Shown here piece after piece: positions 53,876 through 61,691 of a stretch of DNA of 64,000 nucleotides. Location of the stretch: contig JAKAEB010000002.1 of the NCBI GenBank assembly GCA_021818445.1, positions 1 to 64,000 on the forward strand, in the 5' to 3' direction. Both the position numbers and the translations under genes were made by a program. Source of the DNA: Planctomycetota bacterium (GTDB lineage: Bacteria; Planctomycetota; Phycisphaerae; WQYP01). The notes below the pieces were generated by a model. That model was not told the DNA's origin. It saw only the letters and a program-made list of their open reading frames with translations, and did no database searches. Every line of letters begins with the position of its first letter. Position 1 is the first letter of the stretch.

Positions 53876-53903
53876 AGGGCCGGTGACTTCCATCACCGGC
53901 CCT
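53876..53903. terminator. Intrinsic terminator between GH31 and the pseudopilin-ended operon
   Basis: AGGGCCGGTGA (53876-53886) pairs perfectly with TCACCGGCCCT (53893-53903) around a 6-base loop. On the minus strand it is followed by TTTTAATTTT, a good U-tract, so it ends the PEP-CTERM/amylase operon. On the plus strand, 64 bases after the GH31 stop, the tail is less U-rich but the 11-bp stem is strong. Confidence 0.85.
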
Positions 53904-53970
53904 CAGCCATTGCATTTATTTACGCATCGTTTCATCACCGCTGATGAAAGATACACCGAGAAGACAACCC

Positions 53971-55056
53971 TCATTCGCCATTCGGATCGATAAACACACG
54001 TGGGAACTGGGAGGGTGTTACTGCCGCGGCATGGCCATCTAAAAAGCCAACGTTTATGTGATTTCCATGGCGATTAAAACCAAGCCCTGTGTTGTTATCT
54101 CCCTTCGGCAGGGGCAGATAATTGGGGGACATGGGAATACGATCGCGAAGGGCCGCGTTGTCAGCCACTGCCTGTAACGTGCAGATATTGACGGATGCAG
54201 GAAGACCGGCGGCAAAGTTGTATGCCGTGGTGTAATACGTTTCATCGCAATAGAAAAGCCCATTACCACCTTGCGCATCGGTGCCACCCGGATTCGGACG
54301 AACTCCGCAGTCAGCAAACATAAGCGTCTGCTGCGGATCGCGAATGCCGCCCAGAGTGCATCCCCATGATGCAGTGCCACCAGCTTTTGATTGCGAACCG
54401 GCTGGAATCTGAAAGGCCCAGCCGGGATTGAAAGCACCGTATGAACCATTGTATTTGGCCGATGCAATATCAGCATTTATGCCATAGGAGACCGGGTAAT
54501 AACCTTGGAAGTTGCCGGGATAGCCCGATGGTTTCGTTTGCTGGGACGTCGATGTAATGGCCACGTTATTAAACAATTGGTACCCCGGGTCGGTATCAGT
54601 GATAGATGGATCAGAGGGGCATTCAAATACTTTGGCTCCGGCTCCATGGGCACCGAAGTTCAGAAAAGTCTGGTCGGGCTCACCGCCCAGATAGGGAACC
54701 AATGCACTCGCCCAGTCATCAAGCACTGAATATCCCTGCGGCACGTAAGTGTTGGTCTGCGGGTTATAGAGCGTTGAACGATAGGCAAACATGGTGTGGT
54801 TGGTGTCCGGCGTCTCGGTGTATTGCATGATGCTGCTGTCGGTATCGGGCTGGACGAAATTTTTATGTGCATCGGCGAACTCGATCTCGGCGGTGAGTAT
54901 CTGCCTGACATTCGACAGGCAAACGGTTGATGCCGCCTGCTCACGGGCTTTTGCCAACGCCGGCAGCAGAATAGCTATCAGCAATGCGATGATGGATATT
55001 ACCACCAGCAATTCAATGAGTGTAAAACCACTTGTTTTTCTTTGAATGCGTAACAT
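53971..55056 (-). CDS. Pseudopilin-like protein (type II secretion-like, H-X9-DG type)
   Basis: The 361-residue protein has a class III prepilin leader: a short basic stretch [10 protein letters not shown], cleavage after Gly, then [20 protein letters not shown], with Glu at position 5 of the mature chain. Such proteins with a large C-terminal domain ending in a [14 protein letters not shown] motif are abundant in planctomycetes. They are thought to be surface or secretion-system filaments subunits. The start at 55056 is chosen because AAGGGG is 6 bases upstream, while the ATG at 55062 overlaps that site. It is the last gene of the alpha-glucan operon, 13 bases after the amylase. Confidence 0.88.
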   Translation of the reverse strand: MLRIQRKTSGFTLIELLVVISIIALLIAILLPALAKAREQAASTVCLSNVRQILTAEIEFADAHKNFVQPDTDSSIMQYTETPDTNHTMFAYRSTLYNPQTNTYVPQGYSVLDDWASALVPYLGGEPDQTFLNFGAHGAGAKVFECPSDPSITDTDPGYQLFNNVAITSTSQQTKPSGYPGNFQGYYPVSYGINADIASAKYNGSYGAFNPGWAFQIPAGSQSKAGGTASWGCTLGGIRDPQQTLMFADCGVRPNPGGTDAQGGNGLFYCDETYYTTAYNFAAGLPASVNICTLQAVADNAALRDRIPMSPNYLPLPKGDNNTGLGFNRHGNHINVGFLDGHAAAVTPSQFPRVFIDPNGE

Positions 55057-55069
55057 AGGCATCCCCTTA

Positions 55070-58039
55070 TTAAAGTGTAACCTTCACATACTTTTTGCGC
55101 CATCGACGACCTCCTGTCGCCAATGAAAAGAGTCCAGATATAAGCAGTGACAGGGATTCCGGCTCCGGCGTAGGAATAATATTCGCGCTATTGGAGCTGA
55201 TCAAACCGTATTGTCCCAGTAACTGGTTATAGGCAGCCATGGTTGTGCTGCTGGCACCGTGTGCCAATAATGTCTGGCCGAATGGAATCAGATCCTGAGG
55301 GGTGATAACCCCCGTTCCAAAATAATCCGCCGCCGGGTTAAACTGTGTGTTTTTACCAGCGAGCAAATTGGCAAAGGCATTTACATCCGCCGTGTCATAC
55401 TGCCCATTGAACAGCAAATCACCCAATCCTTGCCCAAAGATGGTTGACGTGTATAGCCCGGCTATGCGCTGGATGTTGTAGGTTCCATCGGGTTTATAAC
55501 TGACGATGGTTGCTACATGATTACCGCTTGTTAAACCGGTGATGTCAATCTGCCATTGATTCACATCGGTTTGAGTCGCCTGATTCGAATTGCCGATCAT
55601 GGAAAGGATTTGTGAGGCAGTGTCGGCTGCAGGCAGGTCAAAAAGGACGTGCACATTGTTGGCCAGGCCGTCCGCCGAGATTGATTGCACAATCAACTGG
55701 CGATTTTGATTGACACCGTGCACCACCGGATTAAAGCTCATGATGGTGGATTGGGGCAGTGTGGTGTCCACATATACGCTTTGCGCCCAGTCCGTATAAA
55801 CTGGTGGAGCATCGACTCCAGTCCGGGCACGAAACGCAATGACCGAGATATAGTTGTACCCTTGCGGCAGATCGCTGGTGTTGATCGTTTCGGTATATAG
55901 CCCAGTGCCACCCCCCACCAATGGACTGGCATTCTGAAATTCCAAATAGCCGTAACCTGTCGAATTGGGCTGTGTACTGACAAAACTTTGCCCATTGACC
56001 GCCACCCCGGCGTTGATCTTAAATATGGCGTTATTACCGCCGGCATTTGGGTCGTAGAGACTGTTGTTGCCCAGCAGGTAAACCGGCTTGGTTTGAAGCT
56101 GAATTTGAAACTCCGAACCTTTAATCACCGCTACATTTGTCACGGTGTTGGCACCATTATCAACGACGATATTTTGATCCGACGTTGTTGGTGCCGTGCC
56201 GGGAATCTCACCGGCGGCATTGGTGACCGTCATGGTACCGATCGGAGTCGGCGGGCCGTAAATCAGATAGCCTTGACCCGTGACTTGGCCGGCACTGTTG
56301 CTGTTATTGGGAAACGTTACATTGACCGTGCCATCCTGATTTACCCGCAACACTTGAGGCAACGCACCATTTGATGCAGCCGCATTACCCGTAAGTTCAA
56401 CCAGGTACGGGACATTTGCAGGATTAAAGCTGGTTTGGATCGTCGTGCTTAAATTTCCTCCGCCGGTTTGATTATTCAGCAGCACAACTGCCGAGTCCTG
56501 CCGCTCAAAGGCATAATTATTCTGACTCACATACCGATTAATGACATTACCGGTGCTGTACCGGTTGCGTATGTCCACAAGCCCGCTGACCTGGTTCAAA
56601 TGGGTTACCGCCATCGTCTGCGCGGCTGCATCGTATGATGCAAGCGAATTATTGGCCAGAATATTTCCGTATACTCCGCCAAGGGCATCTCCCCGACCGT
56701 TCTGTGGAAACGATTGGGTGCCATTATCGAATGCCGTCTGATTACCGTTGTAATAAACAATAGCCTGTCCCGGCATCATCAAGGTGTAGGCGTAGGCCAC
56801 GTTGCTCAGATAGGGTGCTCCGTTGTCCTGGCTTTGTACAAAGCTCACCCCACCGTTATTTACCAGGTATGAGGCGCTGATGACATTATTCCAATTATTG
56901 GTAAAACCATCGCCCGTCAAATTGCTCTGGAGAGCAAAAAACAGCGGAAAATTCAAAGCATTCAGATTGGCGGCGGGATCAATCGGATCCCCAGCCCCCT
57001 GCGGGATGGTGCTGTTGTAATACTCTCCGAATGAGTAAACCTGTTCCTGTTGGCCATTGAGATAGCGGTGCGTGCTGGCACCGGTCACCGCCTGATTAAA
57101 GTAGGGCAATATGGTTGGCCATTCCATATTTTTTACGGCATCGAGGCGAAATCCGTCAACACCCAGGTTCTGCACAAACCATTGAACATTGTCCATCATA
57201 TAGCCGGTGTCATTCTGCAGCGTAGGTGATCCACCCTGTGGATTGGCGGTATTAAACGAGTTGACATTGATGCCGGTTTGCCCTGTGTCGGGATTGGTAA
57301 TTGTGTAAGGATTATATCCCGGTTGGGGATAAAACTGCTGATTGGCAGGCATAGGCACATTGGCGATGCGGCCAAACGCAGGTTGTGTTCCACCTGGTAT
57401 GTTAGCAGAGTTTCCCGGTGTGGTTGGTATCCGGATATATTGATAATTCTCGTTGTAGTTGATGTTAATTAATCCCGCCAGTTGTCCGGTCTGTGTGCCG
57501 GTATCACTGGGGTTATTAAAATCTCCATAGGGATTACCCGGTGTACTGAGGGTAAAGCCCGGATATCCACCCGCCTCGGCAAAGGTTGAGCCATTACCGT
57601 CGGTCGTGCCAAAACTTGAAAAACCATTGTGGCCCAATGAATAGTCGGTATAGAAATACCCACCCATCTGATGGATGGTATTGATAAGCGATTCATACCC
57701 CTGCAGCGTGCCGTAGGCAGTTGGATCATTAGCCGATCCCAAATCAAAGCGGTTGTAGACATCGTATCCAACGGACGCATTGCCGCTATCTGCACGCGTC
57801 GGTGGTGGTGTCAGCAATGAACCATAACCGGCTCCAAAGATGTCGGGTGCGCGATTGATTATGTTCTGCCACGGCCCACCAAAATAGTCCAGAATTGCCC
57901 CGGGAGAATAGGCTTGGCCCTGCGCCCAAACCGAGGCCCCGGACAAACTCATCGCCATTGAAGCGGCGATGACAGATCGTCTCATCAGCCAACGGCCGAC
58001 CGCCGGTGCTAATTGATGGTTGCGCGCCTTCCGGCTCAT
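55070..58039 (-). CDS. GH13-family amylase-like protein with PEP-CTERM anchor
   Basis: A 989-residue exported protein. A signal peptide ([20 protein letters not shown]) leads into a GH13 barrel. Region I is [10 protein letters not shown], region [14 protein letters not shown] with nucleophile Asp300, region [11 protein letters not shown] with Glu339, and region [12 protein letters not shown] with Asp405; the histidine usual before that Asp is Gln. Beta domains follow, then a dockerin-like segment ([22 protein letters not shown]). The C-terminus is [27 protein letters not shown] written here in parts: PEP motif, hydrophobic span, basic tail. This tags it for exosortase sorting to the surface. 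Its ATG overlaps the stop of the preceding gene. Confidence 0.88.
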   Translation of the reverse strand: MSRKARNHQLAPAVGRWLMRRSVIAASMAMSLSGASVWAQGQAYSPGAILDYFGGPWQNIINRAPDIFGAGYGSLLTPPPTRADSGNASVGYDVYNRFDLGSANDPTAYGTLQGYESLINTIHQMGGYFYTDYSLGHNGFSSFGTTDGNGSTFAEAGGYPGFTLSTPGNPYGDFNNPSDTGTQTGQLAGLININYNENYQYIRIPTTPGNSANIPGGTQPAFGRIANVPMPANQQFYPQPGYNPYTITNPDTGQTGINVNSFNTANPQGGSPTLQNDTGYMMDNVQWFVQNLGVDGFRLDAVKNMEWPTILPYFNQAVTGASTHRYLNGQQEQVYSFGEYYNSTIPQGAGDPIDPAANLNALNFPLFFALQSNLTGDGFTNNWNNVISASYLVNNGGVSFVQSQDNGAPYLSNVAYAYTLMMPGQAIVYYNGNQTAFDNGTQSFPQNGRGDALGGVYGNILANNSLASYDAAAQTMAVTHLNQVSGLVDIRNRYSTGNVINRYVSQNNYAFERQDSAVVLLNNQTGGGNLSTTIQTSFNPANVPYLVELTGNAAASNGALPQVLRVNQDGTVNVTFPNNSNSAGQVTGQGYLIYGPPTPIGTMTVTNAAGEIPGTAPTTSDQNIVVDNGANTVTNVAVIKGSEFQIQLQTKPVYLLGNNSLYDPNAGGNNAIFKINAGVAVNGQSFVSTQPNSTGYGYLEFQNASPLVGGGTGLYTETINTSDLPQGYNYISVIAFRARTGVDAPPVYTDWAQSVYVDTTLPQSTIMSFNPVVHGVNQNRQLIVQSISADGLANNVHVLFDLPAADTASQILSMIGNSNQATQTDVNQWQIDITGLTSGNHVATIVSYKPDGTYNIQRIAGLYTSTIFGQGLGDLLFNGQYDTADVNAFANLLAGKNTQFNPAADYFGTGVITPQDLIPFGQTLLAHGASSTTMAAYNQLLGQYGLISSNSANIIPTPEPESLSLLISGLFSLATGGRRWRKKYVKVTL

Positions 58040-59019
58040 CCGACGCCCCCTTGCCGATAATTTAACTTGCGAGCAGTCTTTTTCATCAGGCCCAACCCCG
58101 GTATGAGCATCAAGCCAAGCATCAGCCCAAGCGACGTCGGCTCCGGTGTAGAGACAGGGTCGGTGATATTTATATTGTTAAAATAATCGGCCTGATAGTT
58201 GGAACCAAGATTGTCATTAAAAAGGGCAAGTTGATTAATCGGCAGATTATTGATAGTCAACGATGAGAAAGTCTGCCCCTGAACCGCCGTATTCAAAGGC
58301 GTGAGCGTTACCGAAGCGGTATTTGAATTTCCAATCGTTACGGTCACTTCCAGGCCATTGCCATTGTTACCGCCTGCGCTTCCATCGTGCACCGAGGAAA
58401 TGGTGCTCGATACGCTGTTGGCGAACCCCGGAACTGACGTTGTGTATCCGCCCCAGCTCACACTGTAATCGCTGCCGCTGGCGAAAGCGGCAACTTCCAA
58501 GATCGGAGTGGCATAATTGGTACTGGGATCATAATTCTGAAGTTGAAAACCCTCAGCACCTTGAGTGCCGATGGCATCAGTTGTCATATCGACGGAAAAG
58601 GTCGCGCCAGGAACTAAGGCATAATTAAATTTGCGATAGGCTGTCTGCGCGACCGGATCCGTGCCGGTGGCATTTTGCGACCAAAGTGTCCACGCGACGC
58701 CATTACTGTCGATATTTGGGCTGGCCGTGACACCGAAAACGTTGGCGGCGGATTCCGTATCAAACCCCCATGTTGCGGATTGATTGACGCCCGACTGCGC
58801 CACATCCGGCACCAATTGCCATGGCGCAAAACCGCTGCCACCATTGGAGCCAGTTGTCCACATGCCGTTGGCGTACGCGGTATTGGAGGCCTGATCAGAA
58901 AAGCTCACAGCGCCGCGAGCGGCGCTGTGAGCCTCGGCAAAACCAATCAAGATTAAGCTTGCGGCTGTTATCAGCACCCGCTTTTTGGGGCCAACCGCTC
59001 TTTTTATTTTTTGCGACAT
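58036..59019 (-). CDS. PEP-CTERM protein of unknown function (second gene of operon)
   Basis: The 327-residue exported protein starts KKRVLITAASLILIGFAEAH, a signal peptide, and ends STPEPTSLGLMLGLMLIPGL followed by basic residues, a PEP-CTERM sorting signal. The mature part is Gly/Ser/Asn-rich and probably a beta sandwich; it includes SNTAYANGMWTTGSNGGSGF, which resembles a stretch near the start of the upstream PEP-CTERM protein (TNGGTGFGAWNIV). No catalytic motif was seen; a glucan-binding or structural role is possible. GGAAGG upstream sets the start at 59019. A terminator-like hairpin lies inside its first 120 bases. Confidence 0.82.
   Translation of the reverse strand: MSQKIKRAVGPKKRVLITAASLILIGFAEAHSAARGAVSFSDQASNTAYANGMWTTGSNGGSGFAPWQLVPDVAQSGVNQSATWGFDTESAANVFGVTASPNIDSNGVAWTLWSQNATGTDPVAQTAYRKFNYALVPGATFSVDMTTDAIGTQGAEGFQLQNYDPSTNYATPILEVAAFASGSDYSVSWGGYTTSVPGFANSVSSTISSVHDGSAGGNNGNGLEVTVTIGNSNTASVTLTPLNTAVQGQTFSSLTINNLPINQLALFNDNLGSNYQADYFNNINITDPVSTPEPTSLGLMLGLMLIPGLGLMKKTARKLNYRQGGVG
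58896..58932 (-). promoter_or_regulatory. Terminator-like hairpin inside the PEP-CTERM gene
   Basis: A perfect 14-bp inverted repeat, GCTCACAGCGCCGC with GCGGCGCTGTGAGC, separated by 2 bases (58903-58932). On the coding (minus) strand it is followed by TTTTCTGA. It begins 87 bases downstream of the ATG and encodes the end of the signal peptide (EAHSAARGAVSF). This is stronger than needed for coding and could cause premature termination or a translational pause. Confidence 0.5.
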
Positions 59020-59088
59020 ACAACCTTCCAAATAAAAAGCTCGATGGCCAGAACCAGCAGGCAGTGATCCAGCCGCTGCCATTGGAAA

Positions 59089-60024
59089 CTAGACGGATTT
59101 TCGACGACGGGAGAGCAAAAGCCCTCCAGCAGCAACGCCAAGCAATGCAAACGACGCCGGTTCAGGCGTCTCAGCCGCCGATATCTCCATCTGATTGGCC
59201 TGCAAATTTGCATTGGTGGCCGATTCGATGATGTCGGCAGCGTTGATCGATCCGCTGATCGTACCCGAGTAAATCAGTGGGCTGGTGAGCAAGGTATTGC
59301 CATTCGCCGGTGCCAAGGTCAACGTGTAGCTATTATTCGCGCCAAGCGTAAAGGAGGCTTCTATGCCGGCTTCAATTTGCGACTCGTCAAGGGCGTTGGT
59401 TCCAGGCTGGTTGTATGCAGCCGATGTGTACGTCTGAGTACCGTTCGCATCGATAATGGTGGTGATGAGCGAATATGGGCTGCTTGCCCCCTGACCAAAC
59501 GTAACGGAAAACGCCGGTGTGTATGTTCCATTGGAAACTGTATCCAAACTGAACCCGGCTGCAACACCCGTTGCCCCACCCAAGCCGTCCTTCCCCGTCT
59601 GAACTTCCAGACCCAAGCTAAATTCCTGCCCCGGTCGCAACGTGCCAATGCCCGTTCCCAAAGAATTCTCAAAGGGGCGGTAGGCATTGACGCTGGGGAT
59701 TGCCGTGCTCGAACCGCCATTTGCGTAAAGGCCCCAGTAGCCACCGTTGCTGCTGGCGATATTCACGCCGGTATTGTTTCCGAGAAAGGTACCCGCATAG
59801 GGCGGATTAGTGTTATTGGCCACGACAATGTTCCACGCGCCAAACCCGGTCCCGCCGTTGGTTGGATTGGGGGTGGCCCCAAAAGAGGAGTAATTGCCTG
59901 CATTGTCGCTGGCAATCATGGCGGCGTGCACAGTGGTTGCGGAACCAATACACGTCGCAGCGACGACGGCAGCCGTCAGGCTGGCAGCCGATACAAAGAA
60001 ACCTTTTGACTTGACGGATCGCAT
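59089..60024 (-). CDS. PEP-CTERM protein of unknown function (first gene of operon)
   Basis: The 311-residue exported protein has a signal peptide (SKGFFVSAASLTAAVVAATC) and the C-terminal sorting signal ETPEPASFALLGVAAGGLLL followed by SRRRKSV. The mature part is rich in Gly, Asn, Thr and Ser with many short beta strands and no catalytic motif. It is the promoter-proximal gene of the operon and shares its early TNGGTGFGAWNIV segment with the second gene. It may be an abundant surface or carbohydrate-binding protein. The leader of about 80 bases begins just downstream of a LacI-type operator. Confidence 0.85.
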   Translation of the reverse strand: MRSVKSKGFFVSAASLTAAVVAATCIGSATTVHAAMIASDNAGNYSSFGATPNPTNGGTGFGAWNIVVANNTNPPYAGTFLGNNTGVNIASSNGGYWGLYANGGSSTAIPSVNAYRPFENSLGTGIGTLRPGQEFSLGLEVQTGKDGLGGATGVAAGFSLDTVSNGTYTPAFSVTFGQGASSPYSLITTIIDANGTQTYTSAAYNQPGTNALDESQIEAGIEASFTLGANNSYTLTLAPANGNTLLTSPLIYSGTISGSINAADIIESATNANLQANQMEISAAETPEPASFALLGVAAGGLLLSRRRKSV

Positions 60025-60111
60025 GGGAGTTTCTCCTAAAAAAAAGGACCGACTACAAAAACACGATGCAAAGACATTGCGCGAGGCTTGATCACCTCAC
60101 TCACGCCCTAT

Positions 60112-60129
60112 AGTTTAACCGGTTAAACT
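60112..60129. promoter_or_regulatory. LacI-type operator upstream of the PEP-CTERM/amylase operon
   Basis: AGTTTAACCGGTTAAACT is a perfect 18-bp palindrome with the central CG typical of LacI-family operators. It covers the -10 box and most of the spacer of the leftward promoter, so bound repressor would block RNA polymerase. The half-site GTTAAAC recurs in the promoter of the lacI-type gene. Confidence 0.8.
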
Positions 60130-60139
60130 TATATGTCAA
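60112..60139 (-). promoter_or_regulatory. Sigma-70 promoter of the PEP-CTERM/amylase operon
   Basis: On the minus strand a perfect TTGACA (60139-60134) is followed after 16 bases by TAAACT (60117-60112). The start of transcription is expected near 60105, about 80 bases before the ATG at 60024. The boxes and the spacing are identical to those of the divergent regulator promoter. Confidence 0.7.
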
Positions 60140-60297
60140 GTGGCAATGCCATTTTTTTTTTTACATCCTTCAATCGCTGTCATTCGCGGCATATTTTCAC
60201 TTTTATCTGACGTTTTTAAGGCATTTTAGCCAATTTTGCATGATTGCCAGTACCAGTTTCTGGCTCCTTCGACCTGTCAACTGAGCATTTGCTTAGG

Positions 60298-60325
60298 TTG
60301 ACATTGTTAAACTGTGTGGTAAACT
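60298..60325 (+). promoter_or_regulatory. Sigma-70 promoter of the LacI-family regulator gene
   Basis: A perfect TTGACA (60298-60303) is followed after 16 bases by TAAACT (60320-60325). The predicted start near 60332 gives a leader of about 120 bases before the ATG at 60452. GTTAAAC and GGTAAAC repeats overlap it. Confidence 0.7.
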
Positions 60326-60334
60326 GTTTTAACA
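60305..60334. promoter_or_regulatory. Operator-like repeats in the regulator promoter
   Basis: TGTTAAACTGTG and TGGTAAACTGTT are direct repeats of the half-site found in the palindrome at 60112, and the second forms an inverted repeat ACTGTT-TT-AACAGT with the following bases. They overlap the -10 box, so the regulator probably represses its own gene. Confidence 0.6.
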
Positions 60335-60451
60335 GTGTCGGGTCGCCGTTGGATTTCAGCGGCGATTGATCCGCCAATGGCGATATGCTTTGCTCGAGCT
60401 CACTCGTATGGTGGTTTGGAACGGAAGTTTGTTTATCTGAGGCAATTGTTT

Positions 60452-61618
60452 ATGCCTGAAAAATTCAACGTCCGACGACGCGAATATCCGATAACCATCA
60501 AAATGGATAACGACCAGGCCGACGCCGCACCCGCTGATTCAGTAAATGCAGGATCAGAAACCGTTTGTACTGTGAGCTACCCACTCGGAAAGCCACCGGA
60601 CAAAGTCAATATTCGAGATGTGGCGGGTCAAGCTGGCGTTTCGGTGGCAACCGTCTCCATGGTTATCAACAATAACCCCCGCATCAGCCGCACAACTCAA
60701 GGTAAGGTGCAGCGTGTGATTCAACAGTTGGGTTACCGTCCCAGCCGCCCCGCACAAACCCTATCGGGAAAATACACGCAAGTTATAGCGGTATTGCTCC
60801 CCGCCCTTCGGCACGCGCTGGCTGATGCCTACTTCGGAGAGCTGCTTAGCGGTATTGCCGATCGCGCCGGAAAGCTTAACCATAAAATCATCATTGAGCA
60901 GGCGAAGCCGCAATATGTAAAAGACAACAGGCACATCGATCTTTTTGAGCGAAAATTTGTCGACGGCTTTCTCTGCCTCGGCTTTAATGATAAGCACCAC
61001 ATGCTGGCCGATTTTGCCGAAAGGCAGTATCCCGTCATCATGGTGGATAACCGCTACACCGAGCATAAGCTCGATTGGATACATTGCGATTATCGCCAGG
61101 GTGCCGAGCAAGCCATGAACTGCCTTATTCAACTCGGTCATCGTAGAATTGCCATCATCTACGCCGCACCAGAAAGCGCCACCGCCCGCGATGTGATGGA
61201 TGTTTACAGACGCAGGATGCATGATTTGGAGAGCGGCGTAAATGAAACATGGATGGCAGACGGAATGTTCACGGCCGAAGGCGGAGCGGCCGCCGCTGAC
61301 AAATTGTGGTCCGCAGACCCAAACATCACAGCCATCCTTTGCGGCAATGATAAAATGGCGATCGGTGCCATGCACGCTTTGGCAGCACATGGCATTCGCG
61401 TGCCCCAGGATGTATCGATTGTGGGTTTTGATGATATCCAGCATTTGCCTTTCATCAGCCCAAGTCTGACCACGGTTCATCTACCGCTCTATGAACTGGG
61501 TGCATTGGCGGTCGAGCGGCTAGTTGAACGTACCCACAATAAACTGCCGCGTGTCGGCGAAGTGGTCCCTACACATCTGGTGCTCCGCGAGTCCACCAGC
61601 ATCGTGCGGACACACTGA
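60452..61618 (+). CDS. LacI-family transcriptional regulator
   Basis: A 388-residue repressor-type regulator. After an N-terminal extension of about 50 residues it has the LacI HTH and hinge (VNIRDVAGQAGVSVATVSMV, INNNPRISRTTQGKV), then a periplasmic-binding-protein-like sensor domain with AVLLPALRHALADAYFGELL, FDDIQHLPFISPSLTTVHLP and the usual ending. A ligand would be a sugar, here probably a maltodextrin. The ATG at 60452 has GAGG about 9 bases upstream; the frame extends back to GTG 60335 but that lies at the predicted transcription start. It is divergent from the PEP-CTERM/amylase operon and followed by a CBM48-GH13 gene. Confidence 0.9.
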   Translation: MPEKFNVRRREYPITIKMDNDQADAAPADSVNAGSETVCTVSYPLGKPPDKVNIRDVAGQAGVSVATVSMVINNNPRISRTTQGKVQRVIQQLGYRPSRPAQTLSGKYTQVIAVLLPALRHALADAYFGELLSGIADRAGKLNHKIIIEQAKPQYVKDNRHIDLFERKFVDGFLCLGFNDKHHMLADFAERQYPVIMVDNRYTEHKLDWIHCDYRQGAEQAMNCLIQLGHRRIAIIYAAPESATARDVMDVYRRRMHDLESGVNETWMADGMFTAEGGAAAADKLWSADPNITAILCGNDKMAIGAMHALAAHGIRVPQDVSIVGFDDIQHLPFISPSLTTVHLPLYELGALAVERLVERTHNKLPRVGEVVPTHLVLRESTSIVRTH

Positions 61619-61691
61619 TTCCATTTGAATGACAGCAGGTTCGGATGCCGCGATTGTCGCCGTCCGCACTTTGAGACTTATTAGGGAATTT

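Noticed and set aside
60335-60451. Upstream extension of the LacI-family regulator to GTG 60335
   Set aside because: The GTG lies at the predicted transcription start and the extra residues match nothing in the family; the ATG at 60452 has a ribosome-site-like GAGG.
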